A stretch of DNA of 64,000 nt from JAGQPD01 sp020426865 (GCA_041399065.1 JAWKTN010000003.1:1178001-1242000), one strand, 5' to 3'. Shown: positions 19,330 to 29,237, numbered from the stretch's first letter. Numbers and translations: made by a program. The notes: generated by a model not told the origin, from the sequence alone.

Positions 19330-20670
19330 CTAGATCAATTCCGCAATCGGCTGATAATTCCCTTCCACCAGGTAATTCGGGCGTCCCGACAGATCCCGAT
19401 AGGTGTTGGCATGGGGATCAATTCCCAGCACATGGTATAGCGTGGCATGGAGCTCTTGAAAATGTACCGGACGATCGACAGGCTCGCCGCCCGAGCGATC
19501 CGTTTGGCCGATCGCTTGGCCGGTTCGTAATCCGGCCCCCGCCATCAATGCGCACGAAACTCGCGGCCAATGGTCGCGCCCGGCATCTTTATTGATCCGC
19601 GGCGTACGACCGAATTCTCCCCAGACAATCAGTGTCACATGATCGTCGAGCCCTCGTTGGTGCAAGTCCTCGACCAACGCCGACACTGCCTGGTCCAAAT
19701 CAGGCAAATTGGCCTTTCCGTTACGAAAGTTCTGCCCGTGCCAATCCCAAAAACTGTAACTAAGCGTGACGACGCGAGCCCCCGCCTCGACCAACCGGCG
19801 AGCAATCAGAAACTGCTGGTTCAGTCGCGGCGCCGCGTCCCCTTGTATCTTCTCCGTGCCATACCCGTATCGATCTCGCACCGATTGAGGTTCCGCGGCC
19901 GTGTCCAATGCTTCCGCCAGTTGGCTGGATGTCAGGATGCCGAACGCCTGCTGCTGGTAACTGTCCAGGCCATCCAATACGCCTGCCACATCAATGTCGC
20001 GACGCAGCCCGTCGATGGACTGTAGCAGCTGCTGCCGATCCTTCAGTCGTTCAAGTGTCATATCTTTGAGCACAAGATCGTCACGCCCGCCACCGTGCGG
20101 CTGAAACGGCGCATATGCGGGACCAAGGCAGCCAGGGTCGCCGGAATTGTAAGGCCGATGCTGCATTCGGGGTGACAGCCCCACGTAGGCCGGAACGGAA
20201 GGATTCGTCGGCCCCTTCAGCTTGGCAATAATCGATCCAAACTCCGGATAGCCACCCGGGGGCTGCCGATCGCGCAAATGACCCGTCATACATTGAAACG
20301 ATTCGTGGCGGTCCAACGCGCCGACCACCGTCCGGATCAACACTAACTTGTCCATCATGCCGGCCATTCGCGGCAGGTGCTCGCAGATCTGTATCCCAGG
20401 AACGTTCGTGTTGATCGGATGGAACTCGCCCCGAATCTCGCGCGGTGCCAACGGCTTCAAATCAAACATATCCTGGTGCGGTGGTCCCCCTGGTAAAAAT
20501 ACCATGATCACACTACGTTGCCGTGACTTGCCCACTGCGTTCGCCGACTCTGCTCGCAGGATGTCCGGCAACGATAGACCCGTCAGTCCAAGCGTACCGA
20601 CGGTGAGGAAATCTCGACGGGAAAACCGCGAGCATCGATAGCGATGGTTGCTTCCCAAGATGTTGAGCAT
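19330..20670 (-). CDS. DUF1501 domain-containing, Tat-exported protein
   Basis: A 446-residue protein with a twin-arginine signal (SRRDFLTVGTLGLTGLSLPDIL, residues 17-38). The DUF1501 hallmarks are VIMVFLPGGPPHQDMFDLKP and the C-terminal VIWGEFGRTPRINKDAGRDHWP, with a sulfatase/phosphatase-like (alkaline phosphatase superfamily) look. These proteins are abundant in Planctomycetota and are usually paired with DUF1549/DUF1553 cytochrome-type partners. No partner is adjacent here. The enzyme activity is unknown. It is convergent with the spoVR operon. Confidence 0.93.
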   Translation of the reverse strand: MLNILGSNHRYRCSRFSRRDFLTVGTLGLTGLSLPDILRAESANAVGKSRQRSVIMVFLPGGPPHQDMFDLKPLAPREIRGEFHPINTNVPGIQICEHLPRMAGMMDKLVLIRTVVGALDRHESFQCMTGHLRDRQPPGGYPEFGSIIAKLKGPTNPSVPAYVGLSPRMQHRPYNSGDPGCLGPAYAPFQPHGGGRDDLVLKDMTLERLKDRQQLLQSIDGLRRDIDVAGVLDGLDSYQQQAFGILTSSQLAEALDTAAEPQSVRDRYGYGTEKIQGDAAPRLNQQFLIARRLVEAGARVVTLSYSFWDWHGQNFRNGKANLPDLDQAVSALVEDLHQRGLDDHVTLIVWGEFGRTPRINKDAGRDHWPRVSCALMAGAGLRTGQAIGQTDRSGGEPVDRPVHFQELHATLYHVLGIDPHANTYRDLSGRPNYLVEGNYQPIAELI

Positions 20671-21027
20671 AACCGTCAGGGCCTCGTAGGAAGGATCGTT
20701 GGAGGGCAGGTTTTATCGAACCGTAGACCGGGACTTTGTGTCCCCTACGGCGCTGCGCTGATAAAGTACTCCACATTGAATGCGCCGCCTTCCATCTTAA
20801 CGAATTGTCGCAACAATTCCCAGAGTGCGAAGGTCTCGGTTGCCAGCCGCGGACCTGGTTGGGGTCAATGGGGCTTGCATATCGCCGGCTCCTACGCGAA
20901 AACCATGACAATGGCAGTGGGAATTTCCTATGCAACTCGCCAGTCAGGCATCGGCAACACCGTTCCGTTTCCTCGGTTGGATAACGATTCACAGTCTTCT
21001 TTTTCGCAAAAAGAAAGCAGCAATACT
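20671..21027. other. Intergenic region between divergent DUF1501 and hemQ-like genes
   Basis: About 357 bases that must hold two divergent promoters. No gene is supported. The in-frame extension of the hemQ frame to 20644 has no family similarity and is rejected as coding. Confidence 0.35.
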
Positions 21028-21864
21028 ATGTCAACACGTCCGGCCCCGTCCCTCGTCGAAAGCAGTCTTTCACCCGAAGAAGGCTGGCACTGCAGCCACT
21101 TTTTCTATCGCTTCGACCGCGACGTCCTGGCAAAGATGGGCAATTTGACCGAAGGACGGCAGCAATTGGTGCATTTGCTTTGTCAAGATTCGGCCGTCGA
21201 CGTCGAGCGGTTTCAGGTATCCATCGTCAGTGGCCACAAAGCCGACTTCGGATTGATGCTGATGGGGCCCGATCCACTGGCAATTGACGCCGTCCATCAG
21301 CGATTGCTCGCCGCACAACTTGGCCCGGCGATCGTCCCCACCTATTCCTTTGTTTCGGTCACTGAGATTTCTGAGTACGTTCCGACCGTCCAACAATATG
21401 GTGAGCGGCTCGTCGAAGAAGGGGTCCCCGCCGAAAGTGACGCGTATCAGGCGAAAATCAACGCCTACGCAGCTCGCGAACCAATGATGCGCAAGCAACG
21501 CCTGTATCCCGATTTCCCCGAATGGCCCGCCACCTGCTTTTATCCCATGAACAAGAAACGAAAAGTTGGCGAGAATTGGTTTACACTGCCGAAAGCAGAA
21601 CGGCATCGGATGATGTCCGAGCACGCGACGAGTGGCATGGCCTTTGCCGGAAAAGTGTCGCAGCTGATCACCGTCAGCGTGGGATTGGATGATTGGGAAT
21701 GGGGAGTCACGCTGTGGGCCCGTAATCCGCAATACCTGAAAGACATCGTATACAAAATGCGCTTCGACGAGGCCAGTGCGCGGTATGCCGAATTCGGCCC
21801 ATTTTATACCAGCTATCTTTGCGATGCGTCGAAAATGTTGGACCACTGCCAAATTGCTACATGA
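21028..21864 (+). CDS. hemQ: HemQ-like coproheme decarboxylase / chlorite-dismutase family protein
   Basis: A 278-residue protein from the ATG at 21028. The C-terminal half carries the family pattern CFYPMNKKRKVGENWFTLP, HATSGMAFAGKVSQLITVSVGLDDWEWGVTLWARNP and VYKMRFDEASARYAEFGPFYTSYL. Tyr172 and Lys176 in YPMNK match the Tyr-x3-Lys pair used in oxidative decarboxylation, and His199 fits the proximal haem ligand. These assignments use knowledge of HemQ and were not aligned computationally. It would act at the end of the coproporphyrin-dependent haem pathway. The next gene overlaps its stop by ATGA. Confidence 0.88.
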   Translation: MSTRPAPSLVESSLSPEEGWHCSHFFYRFDRDVLAKMGNLTEGRQQLVHLLCQDSAVDVERFQVSIVSGHKADFGLMLMGPDPLAIDAVHQRLLAAQLGPAIVPTYSFVSVTEISEYVPTVQQYGERLVEEGVPAESDAYQAKINAYAAREPMMRKQRLYPDFPEWPATCFYPMNKKRKVGENWFTLPKAERHRMMSEHATSGMAFAGKVSQLITVSVGLDDWEWGVTLWARNPQYLKDIVYKMRFDEASARYAEFGPFYTSYLCDASKMLDHCQIAT

Positions 21865-22343
21865 ACCATCCATTTAACGACGATATTCGACATCACCGCA
21901 ATGCCGGACCCAATCCGTTTGCGGATTCCGTCGATGCGGCCGCCAGCGATGCGGCACTCGACCAGAACCAGGGTCAGAATGACTCCGCGGACGTATTCCG
22001 TACCACGCGGGGAACTAGCGATTACAATCCCAAATTCTTCGCGACGCGACCAGCCGCGTCGTCGGAGGTCCTACTCGTCGCCATTGTCGGTGTCTGTTTC
22101 GCGATGGGAACAATCATCCGTAGTCTCACCGCGCCTGAATGGTCCATCTTCGTTTTCCTGGCCCTCCCATTTTCTGTTTTCGCTTGGATCAAAGGTCGCA
22201 ACGAACTGCAACGTGTTCGCTACGGTCAGATTATCCAGTCCCATCCCGGTCGATTGCACTGGGGCATGTGGCTCGGTTGCCTGACGACCCTCATCCTTCT
22301 TGCCAGTGGCGTTTGGTTCCTCTACTTGCTTTACCAGGGATAA
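21861..22343 (+). CDS. Small membrane protein overlapping hemQ
   Basis: A 160-residue protein whose ATG overlaps the hemQ stop (ATGA), indicating translational coupling. An N-terminal polar tail of about 65 residues is followed by three hydrophobic segments: VLLVAIVGVCFAMGTII, WSIFVFLALPFSVFAWI and MWLGCLTTLILLASGVWFLYLLY. It looks like a three-span inner-membrane protein. No family was recognised. The coupling makes a link with haem supply or a haem-containing partner possible, but this is inference. Confidence 0.72.
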   Translation: MNHPFNDDIRHHRNAGPNPFADSVDAAASDAALDQNQGQNDSADVFRTTRGTSDYNPKFFATRPAASSEVLLVAIVGVCFAMGTIIRSLTAPEWSIFVFLALPFSVFAWIKGRNELQRVRYGQIIQSHPGRLHWGMWLGCLTTLILLASGVWFLYLLYQG

Positions 22344-22379
22344 CAGCGGGGCCACCAACGCCCTCCTTACGATCCATGT

Positions 22380-22688
22380 TCATCGACTGCCCTGGCTCAG
22401 TTGCGCAGTGACGCGCCGGTCCAACTCCATGATGTCTATACCGGATATAAGAAACTGCTTGTGCGGCGATGTTGCCCCGACAAGCAACGATACTTGCGCT
22501 TTTCGCAACCCCAGCGAATCGCACAACACATCCATGATCGCGACATTGGCCTTGCCCCGTTCGGCGACCTGGTTCACAGCAACCTTCAATTGTCCGGCAT
22601 GAACGCCGACGATCCCTTGCCGTCTGGCACCCGCTTGAGCTCGAACCGGCAAAACGATGCCATCTTCGCGTTGGCACAAATCAATCAT
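22380..22688 (-). CDS. yggU: DUF167 / YggU family protein
   Basis: A 102-residue protein starting MIDLCQREDGIVLPVRAQAGARRQGIVGVHAG, with the family core LKVAVNQVAERGKANVAIMDVLCDSLGL and VSLLVGATSPHKQFLISG. The start at 22688 is chosen because its ATG overlaps the upstream yggS stop (ATGA); a longer frame to 22712 is possible. Function of the family is unknown, but yggS-yggU neighbourhood is common in bacteria. Confidence 0.85.
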   Translation of the reverse strand: MIDLCQREDGIVLPVRAQAGARRQGIVGVHAGQLKVAVNQVAERGKANVAIMDVLCDSLGLRKAQVSLLVGATSPHKQFLISGIDIMELDRRVTAQLSQGSR

Positions 22689-23425
22689 TCGAGAATCCCG
22701 TCGTACAGGCATGAGCCGATCCGCACGATCGTCGCGCCCTGTTCGATCGCTACCTCGAAGTCGTCACTCATCCCCATGGACAGTTCGGTCATCGGTACCG
22801 GGAGCGAACCTCTGGCGACCAGCGAGTCTCGCAACTGGCGCATGGCGGCGAAATCGGACCGAGCCCGATCGAGCCCCCCCTCTCGACTGGCCATCGCCAT
22901 CATCCCTCGCACGTCCAGGTGCGGCAAATCGCAAATCTGCTGGCACTTTTCCGCAAACTGGTGATACGAAAAGCCATGTTTGCTCGCATCACCTGATATG
23001 TTGATTTCCAACAATACGGCAATACGACGGCCGATCGACGATCCGGCCAATTCAATCTCCTTGGCCAGTCGCAAGCTGTCGACCGAATGAATCATCGTAA
23101 CGCAGTCGATCGTGCGTGGTACCTTGTTTCGCTGCAAATGCCCGATCATATGCCAACGAATGGGGTTCACGTCGTGCGGATCGAGTTCCGATCCCCGTGT
23201 TTCCTGCAATTGATTGACTTTTTCCCAAAGCGCCTGCGGTCGGCTTTCGCCCAAGTCGCGGCACCCCAGCGCAATCAACATTCGAATGATCTCGACGTCA
23301 ACGTACTTGGTGACCGCTACCATTGTCACGTCGTCGGCACGCCGCCCCGACCGCTCGGCAGCATCGGCAATTCGCTGTCGAACACGCAGAAGATTGTCTT
23401 GCAGGCGTGAAAATCGTTTTGACAC
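22685..23425 (-). CDS. yggS: YggS family PLP-binding homeostasis protein
   Basis: A 246-residue protein of the YggS/PROSC family. VAVTKYVDVEIIRML holds the PLP-binding lysine (VTK, near residue 40). The conserved IRWHMIGHLQRNK, HSVDSLRLAKEI, LLEINISGD and ELSMGMSDDFEVAIEQGATIVRIGSCLY segments are all present. It binds pyridoxal phosphate without racemase activity and buffers vitamin B6 pools. GTG is used as start. It is followed by yggU with an ATGA overlap and preceded by a large hypothetical gene 22 bases away. Confidence 0.93.
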   Translation of the reverse strand: MSKRFSRLQDNLLRVRQRIADAAERSGRRADDVTMVAVTKYVDVEIIRMLIALGCRDLGESRPQALWEKVNQLQETRGSELDPHDVNPIRWHMIGHLQRNKVPRTIDCVTMIHSVDSLRLAKEIELAGSSIGRRIAVLLEINISGDASKHGFSYHQFAEKCQQICDLPHLDVRGMMAMASREGGLDRARSDFAAMRQLRDSLVARGSLPVPMTELSMGMSDDFEVAIEQGATIVRIGSCLYDGILE

Positions 23426-23447
23426 GACGAGGCTACGTGGGAAACAG

Positions 23448-25325
23448 TTAAGGTTCGATCTCGATCAATTTTTCGACCGTCCCGTCCTCGAGAAACCGGC
23501 CGACAAGAAACTCGGTTGCCAGGTTCTGGCCCAACAAGGTGCGATTCTTCGGTGCCGTCAACGACCGGTAGACCAACCACTGTTCCCCGCCAACCTGGAC
23601 CCGATAGCCAACCGCCGATTGACGTGGCACGATGTTGAGGTTTTCTCCCACCGTCAACTGCCGCCACGTTAGCGTTTTCCGCAGTCGCTGTGGATGCAAA
23701 TCCATGAACAGCGGTGCATAAAGGCGTGACTGTTGAGCGCGATGCCGCAAGACGTATCCGCCAGCGCCAGTTTCAATTTCACCAAATCGCGGGTCGACTT
23801 TCCATTCCGGCAATGCCAACGGCAAGACAATGGCCAACCGCTTCTTGTTGGTGATCAATACCTCGCGCGATTCCTCCGCCGGTTGAAAGGTCGTCGCTGA
23901 CGTAAACGGGACCGTCTGCTCGTACTCGACAACTGCTTCGTGCGGCCCGACAATGGCGTCCGCCACGAAGAGGAACAGGTCTTCCCGGGCCAGCAGGAAT
24001 TGGCGCTGCAGCTTCCAGCCGTGATCCAATTCAATCTCCAACTCCAGATAATCCACATCGTCGTCGCTGACCCAACACACCGATTCCCAATCGGACTGCG
24101 GCGTCAGTTGGTTCCCGTCGACCGTCAGCCGCGGGGTCCAATCGCCCTGGATCAGCGTCGTCGACAGCGTCGAAAGTTCCGCCTGCAGGGACCGGTCCGT
24201 GAAGCGAATTGACAACTGCGGCGATAATGGCGACCAGTCCGGCTGCAAAACGGCAACCTCGCTCCATTCCGACTCAAACGCCGGTTCTTCCGGCAACTTG
24301 CGTGTGTTCGGCAGGTCATCCGGCCAAAATCGTGGATTGCTGAACATTACCTTCGCTAACCGACGGTCATCGTCATCCGGTGCGACAGACAGTGACGCCT
24401 TGATCAGGTCACGATATACGCTGGCATCGCTGCTCTCACTAGCAGCCACTAGAACTTGCGAACCGTCGGCCCGCGTCATGCGCAATACGTGCCGCCGAAG
24501 CCATTCATATTGCACGCGCGCGTTGTTGCCAACTGCGGCCGGCTTTCCTACATGCCGATTGATCCACAAGCAGCGAGTCCAACAAGCCAGCAACGGTCGC
24601 AAGATCGGAAGATATCGTCCATGCGGAAGACCCTGTCCGTCGAGCAAATCCAAAAGTGAGTCACCCACAAATTGACTTGCTGTCCTGCGGAGCGACTTGC
24701 AGTCCTTCAGCTCAGGAAATTGTTGGCTGAGCACCATTCGCAACTCGCCCGCCAACAACTGAGCACTCATGGGATCGGATTCGCGGTTGGGCATCGCCGC
24801 CTCATTGCCTTGCTGCAATAGCCCTCCCAACAAATTCCACCATGCCTCTCGCGTCAAGCGTGAAGCCAACCGTGGTAAAGCGTATGCCCATGCCAACGAT
24901 TCATAGGCGCGGCGGAGTGTATCCTGCCTGCCAGACTCCGTCGCCAGCCATTCCTGGACTTCCTCCTCAATATCCCAACCGTCCGAGTTGTCGTCGCGCG
25001 TAATCGCCGCGGTCCAGAGTCGCCGGATAAGTGTTTGTAGCACCGGATCCAACGCCAGTTCACCACTTAAACCCCAGGTGAGCGGCGGGCGCTCCGCCCT
25101 CCGGTAGAGCTTGTTTATTGACTCGGGCGATTTACGACGTCGCAAATGCGTTGCCCACTGACGGTACTCGTCGTCGGTTCCCATCGCCGTCGCGGCAAAA
25201 TTGTGCATCGAGCGACCATTAGAGTCCGACAGCTCCGCATTTCGGCGTGCATCTCGGTGTCCACGCTTTTTCTTGTGCTTGTGCTTGCGTCCGCGCTTCA
25301 CCTTTTCCCCTTTGGTCACCGTCAT
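23448..25325 (-). CDS. Large hypothetical protein, possibly heparinase-like
   Basis: A 625-residue protein beginning with a very basic tail (KVKRGRKHKHKKKRGHRD, residues 9-26). The middle is helical (residues 90-260), and the C-terminal 250 residues are strand-rich. The latter has segments such as WESVCWVSDDDVDYLELEIELDHGWKLQRQFLL and IEIETGAGGYVLRHRAQ-like strands. This order (alpha/alpha region then beta sandwich) is reminiscent of heparinase II/III-type proteins, but no catalytic motif was recognised and no signal peptide is present. AAAGGA precedes the ATG by seven bases. It is probably co-transcribed with yggS. Confidence 0.7.
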   Translation of the reverse strand: MTVTKGEKVKRGRKHKHKKKRGHRDARRNAELSDSNGRSMHNFAATAMGTDDEYRQWATHLRRRKSPESINKLYRRAERPPLTWGLSGELALDPVLQTLIRRLWTAAITRDDNSDGWDIEEEVQEWLATESGRQDTLRRAYESLAWAYALPRLASRLTREAWWNLLGGLLQQGNEAAMPNRESDPMSAQLLAGELRMVLSQQFPELKDCKSLRRTASQFVGDSLLDLLDGQGLPHGRYLPILRPLLACWTRCLWINRHVGKPAAVGNNARVQYEWLRRHVLRMTRADGSQVLVAASESSDASVYRDLIKASLSVAPDDDDRRLAKVMFSNPRFWPDDLPNTRKLPEEPAFESEWSEVAVLQPDWSPLSPQLSIRFTDRSLQAELSTLSTTLIQGDWTPRLTVDGNQLTPQSDWESVCWVSDDDVDYLELEIELDHGWKLQRQFLLAREDLFLFVADAIVGPHEAVVEYEQTVPFTSATTFQPAEESREVLITNKKRLAIVLPLALPEWKVDPRFGEIETGAGGYVLRHRAQQSRLYAPLFMDLHPQRLRKTLTWRQLTVGENLNIVPRQSAVGYRVQVGGEQWLVYRSLTAPKNRTLLGQNLATEFLVGRFLEDGTVEKLIEIEP

Positions 25326-25561
25326 TATTACTGTCCTTTACTTCTGTTCCGTATCGGCTGCCGGAATCCGATCTGATATAATCCCCAGTTGCTACGTCGT
25401 GGACGGTTTCATCGGCATGTTCGTTCGCGTACCGGCTGACCCCATAATTTAACGTTTCCCCCGCTGCTTTCAATGAGGAAGCCCGGACCGGACTACGGCT
25501 ACGGGTTTAACATATTTTTTTCTTTGCTCGAAACACTTAATTGGATTCGGAGATCTATTCC

Positions 25562-26347
25562 GTGCTTAAATCGAACCGATCCCTTTGCCCTGCCTTGGTT
25601 GGTTGGACCGCGTTGCTGGCGGTGGCGCCGGCCTGGGCGGACGATCCTGCAAAAACACCGGCATCGGTCACTTTGGCGGGCCGTGACGCGGCGCGCCAAA
25701 ATCCGGCCCCCCCTGCTGCGCAGGCCCCCGCCGCACCGAGCCCGGGGCTGGTGCGACTCGATGAATCCGCCGAAGTCTGGGTCGATCGCCAGAAACACCA
25801 AGTCGTGGTCGGCGGTGCCGTCGTGTTTCGCGAAGGCCCCCTGGAGATGTTCGCCTGCCCAAAGAACACCAAAGAACACGAATCCGTCGTGGTGGTCAAT
25901 GCCAAAGCCTATCTGGTCCATGCCGCACTTTTGGCGGTGGGGGCAAAGCCCGGCTCGCCCGTCTCCTTCCAGCCGAAATACAAGGCCGCAATGGGGCCAA
26001 TCGTAAAAATCGAAGCGATGTGGAAGGACAAAGATGGCAAAGAAAAACGTGTCAACGCTCAAGAGTGGGTTCGGGATGTTGCCACAAAAAAGGCAATGAA
26101 ACACGACTGGGTCTTTGCCGGTAGCGGCTTCTGGAAAGATCCTGAAACCGGTAAATCCTATTATCATGCCGAAAGCGGGGAACTGATTTGCGTCTCGAAT
26201 TTCTCGACCGCCACATTGGACCTCACCGTCAACAGCTCGCAAGCCAATAGCGATCTCCTGTTCGAAGCATTCACTGAGAATATCCCGGAACTCGGCACGC
26301 CTGTTAAGTTGGTTTTGACACCGGAACTGGAAGAAAAAGAAAAATGA
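25562..26347 (+). CDS. Secreted YdjY-domain protein
   Basis: A protein of about 261 residues from a GTG at 25562, with GGAG nine bases upstream; a TTG seven codons earlier is the alternative. The signal peptide ends near AWADD. After a Pro/Ala-rich linker comes the YdjY-type domain: VWVDRQKHQVVVGGAVVFREGPLEMFACPKNTKEHESVVVV, then LVHAALLAVGAKPGSPVSF and a DWVFAGSGFW segment. Proteins of this kind are common in planctomycetes, and their function is unknown. It is transcribed alone. Confidence 0.8.
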   Translation: MLKSNRSLCPALVGWTALLAVAPAWADDPAKTPASVTLAGRDAARQNPAPPAAQAPAAPSPGLVRLDESAEVWVDRQKHQVVVGGAVVFREGPLEMFACPKNTKEHESVVVVNAKAYLVHAALLAVGAKPGSPVSFQPKYKAAMGPIVKIEAMWKDKDGKEKRVNAQEWVRDVATKKAMKHDWVFAGSGFWKDPETGKSYYHAESGELICVSNFSTATLDLTVNSSQANSDLLFEAFTENIPELGTPVKLVLTPELEEKEK

Positions 26348-27038
26348 TGTCGCTCAGAATCTTGAGGCTCGTTACCGATGTTCCCTACCGGTACAACGTA
26401 TCCTCGAGTTGTCCATGGACACGGGCCGCGATGTCGGCTAATGTCGACGGTCCGGTTACGCTCACTGCCGCCAACTCCCCAAGGCGGAGCAAAGTGCGCA
26501 ATGTTTAACTCGGCCCCCAAAATCAGACGATCCGCAACGGGCGAGAGTATCGTCGGGTTGCGTTCAAACCTCCTGGTCGGCGATTCTCGCCAGTGATTCG
26601 GCCGTGCCAGCGGACGGTCGTACAGTTTCTGTACGTCGATTGCCATGATTGCGTTCATCAATCGTGGGAGCAGTTACTCGAAATCCGACCAGTCGCACGC
26701 CCCACAACTAAAATGTGATATCAACGCCACACACATCCACGGCACTATTCGCAGCGCCAATTCGTTCGAGGTTGACATGCCTCCCTCCCCCAGCACTGGC
26801 CGTAGTCGAATCTCCGATGGTCGATCGTCCGGCGGCGATTGGCCGCATTACGGGCAAGAAGGGCGCAAACGGTGTGCCCTTGGCGGCAGGATGTTGGTGG
26901 TGGCCGAGGCGAGCCAAGTCTTACTGCGTAAGAATATTCCTACGCACAAAAGTAATGGCGCTGACAGACAAAATTGTCTAAGTGGAATAGAGTACGGATA
27001 TTCAACCCTGCGATTCCGCAAAGATTTTGGTGCTCGCT
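26348..27038. other. Gene-poor interval
   Basis: About 690 bases without a gene I can support. The minus-strand frame reading through 26164-26661 overlaps the YdjY gene and shows no domain. Short minus-strand pieces near 26700-26900 look protein-like in composition but are broken, so this may be decayed coding DNA. No repeats or structured RNA were recognised. Confidence 0.35.
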
Positions 27039-27578
27039 ATGTCCCATGATGTTCGTCGTGACGGTCAGGTCGTCTACGGTTCGCCGGTATTTCTGCGATT
27101 GGCGTTGGGATTTGTCTATTTTCATTTCGGGATGTTGAAGTTCTTTCCTGACCTTAGTCCGGCAGAAATGATCGCCACGCAAACGGTGATGGCGGTGTCG
27201 TTTCATTGGTTGGATGCGAACAGTGCGTTATTTGTCTTGGCGATCATGGAGACGTTGATTGGGGTTTTTCTGATGTTCAATTGGTGGCCGCGAGTCACGT
27301 TTACGTTGTTCATTTTTCACATGATCGGGACGTTCATGCCGTTGCTGGTCCTTCCCGAATTTACATTCAAAATTGCGCCGTTGGCACCGAGCATTGAGGG
27401 GCAATACATTCTGAAGAACTTGGTGTTTGTCGCTGCGGGGTGGACAGTATTGTTGCCACATGTGTTGGTTCGTCGGGCACGATCGCCCCAATCCGAAAAT
27501 GCGTCGTCCGACGGTGTATCGCTCGATGTCATGCCGATCAAGCAACCCTCCACACCAACGGCTGTGGCAGCGAAGTGA
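27039..27578 (+). CDS. DoxX-like four-span membrane protein
   Basis: A 179-residue protein with four hydrophobic segments: SPVFLRLALGFVYFHFGMLKFF, WLDANSALFVLAIMETLIGVFLMF, VTFTLFIFHMIGTFMPLLVL and YILKNLVFVAAGWTVLLPHVL. The pattern with FHFGMLKFFPDLSP near the first helix resembles DoxX/DoxD-type proteins. The C-terminal tail is polar. A gene for a di-haem cytochrome follows 57 to 78 bases downstream, suggesting a link to redox chemistry at the membrane. The exact family is uncertain. Confidence 0.72.
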   Translation: MSHDVRRDGQVVYGSPVFLRLALGFVYFHFGMLKFFPDLSPAEMIATQTVMAVSFHWLDANSALFVLAIMETLIGVFLMFNWWPRVTFTLFIFHMIGTFMPLLVLPEFTFKIAPLAPSIEGQYILKNLVFVAAGWTVLLPHVLVRRARSPQSENASSDGVSLDVMPIKQPSTPTAVAAK

Positions 27579-27635
27579 CCGCGACGGTGAATTGAATACG
27601 AAGAAGTAATGTAAGAGTTGACGATTACGAGCTGA

Positions 27636-29237
27636 ATGTCATTGCGAGCTGGCTTGATGAAGAACATTGCATGGAAACTGTTGTTGGCGTTTTTTCTTGT
27701 TACATGGGTCGTTGGGATTCGGGCGACCTACGAGAAATACCGGGGTACGGACTTGAGTCGAGTGCCAACGGTGCGTCGTGCGGCGGCGAGTGTGCCAGAG
27801 GACGACGAGCGCACCGTGTTGGTTGCAGCGACGTCCGACGAACATGCGTCACTCGATCGGTCACGCGAAGGTTATCGTGACACGATCGAACCACCGCCGT
27901 TCGTCCAGGATGAATTGCGATTGTATCCGACAATCGAAAAAGGGATGCGAACGCCACTGGATTTGTGGCGGTACTATGGACGAGGCGTGTCATCGTTCGG
28001 GTCGCCAGTTTTGCCGATGCGATTTGACCAATGGTTGGAATTCCACCGCAAGCAAAAGCCACAGTTAATGAAAGACGTTCATGCCTATATGGCGAAACGC
28101 TATGCGTTTTCCGGTAAGGCCATGCCTGGAGCCTATATGTCAGGCGGCAAACCGATCATGTTGGGTCCGATTGCTAGACTTCAAAGTGGCGTCGAATCGT
28201 TCGAGGAATTGGCGATGCTCAGCGCCAGCGAAATCCGCGAACGCGATCTGTTCCCCTACAAGCCACTTGCCCATCCGCTGCAATCAACCGCCCACATGCT
28301 CTTCCCTCGCTCATGGATCCGAGTGCACCCGGAACACGAACGTATCGACGTCGATCTGGATATTCCCGACACGTATTTGCCCGAGTTTCCGCCGCCGATG
28401 TATCTGACAACGCACAAAGAACTGGGCGACGTTACCAACGGCCAAGAAGTGACGCTCGATAACTTCTTCGAGATCTTTGACGGATTGCTGTCGCCGGAAC
28501 AGATGGAAGGACTTAAGGAATTGTTGCGGCCGTCGCCAACCACATGGTTCAACCATACCGACCATCGGATTACAGAAAAGCCGTCGAAAGGTGTCGCTTG
28601 CTTCGACTGCCATGTCAATGGTCATACGAACGGGGCCATTGAATTGGGGCCAGATTCACGACCCAATATGTCGCGTTTGCGTACTGACACACCCACGATG
28701 CGGGGCAACTACAATCTAATGCAATTGTCATCTAAACGATCGATCCGAAGTATGGACCATTTTGCCGAAGTCGAGGAGTACTTTGACGGCGATCCTGGGA
28801 TGCAACAGTCGATTGGTCCGCGATCGGTCAAGCGTGAGGTCACGAATCGCATGGGAGACTTTAATTCGATTCTCGATTATCCTCCGGCCCCCAAACTGAA
28901 TCCGTTGATGCGGTTGATACCCGACCTGGCAACGGAACAAGAATTACGCGGTGAAGAGTTGTTCCATGGTAAGGCCCAGTGTGCCAAGTGCCATTACGGC
29001 CCGGCCTTCGTCGACGATTATATGCACGATCTGCGAGTCGAACGTTTTTATGTCGGCCGCCCCGAAGGTCCAATCAAGACATTCCCCTTACGAGGAATCA
29101 AGGATTCGCCTCCGTATCTACACGACGGTCGTTGTCCAACGCTACATGATACGGTGGAGTTCTTCAATGTCGTACTTGAGTTGAAATTGACTGATCAGGA
29201 GAAGGCAGACCTCGTCGCCTATATGTTGTGCCTCTAG
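27636..29237 (+). CDS. Di-haem cytochrome c peroxidase-like protein
   Basis: A 533-residue exported protein. A hydrophobic N-terminal segment (AWKLLLAFFLVTWVVGI) acts as signal or anchor. Two haem c attachment motifs are present: CFDCH near residue 328 and CAKCH near residue 449. The second is followed by a MauG/CCP-like closing region (FPLRGIKDSPPYLHDGRCPTLHDTVEFFNVVLELKLTDQEKADLVAYML). The long region before the first motif is unlike short CCPs and has no known domain that I recognise. The start is either 27636 or an ATG at 27657. The gene follows the DoxX-like gene. Confidence 0.85.
   Translation: MSLRAGLMKNIAWKLLLAFFLVTWVVGIRATYEKYRGTDLSRVPTVRRAAASVPEDDERTVLVAATSDEHASLDRSREGYRDTIEPPPFVQDELRLYPTIEKGMRTPLDLWRYYGRGVSSFGSPVLPMRFDQWLEFHRKQKPQLMKDVHAYMAKRYAFSGKAMPGAYMSGGKPIMLGPIARLQSGVESFEELAMLSASEIRERDLFPYKPLAHPLQSTAHMLFPRSWIRVHPEHERIDVDLDIPDTYLPEFPPPMYLTTHKELGDVTNGQEVTLDNFFEIFDGLLSPEQMEGLKELLRPSPTTWFNHTDHRITEKPSKGVACFDCHVNGHTNGAIELGPDSRPNMSRLRTDTPTMRGNYNLMQLSSKRSIRSMDHFAEVEEYFDGDPGMQQSIGPRSVKREVTNRMGDFNSILDYPPAPKLNPLMRLIPDLATEQELRGEELFHGKAQCAKCHYGPAFVDDYMHDLRVERFYVGRPEGPIKTFPLRGIKDSPPYLHDGRCPTLHDTVEFFNVVLELKLTDQEKADLVAYMLCL

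Noticed and set aside
20644..21027. Longer N-terminus for the HemQ-like protein
   Set aside because: The extension overlaps the divergent DUF1501 start region and has no family similarity; the ATG at 21028 fits the usual length.
26164..26661. Minus-strand gene overlapping the YdjY gene
   Set aside because: No ribosome binding site and no domain, and half of it is antisense to a gene with a clear signal peptide and domain.
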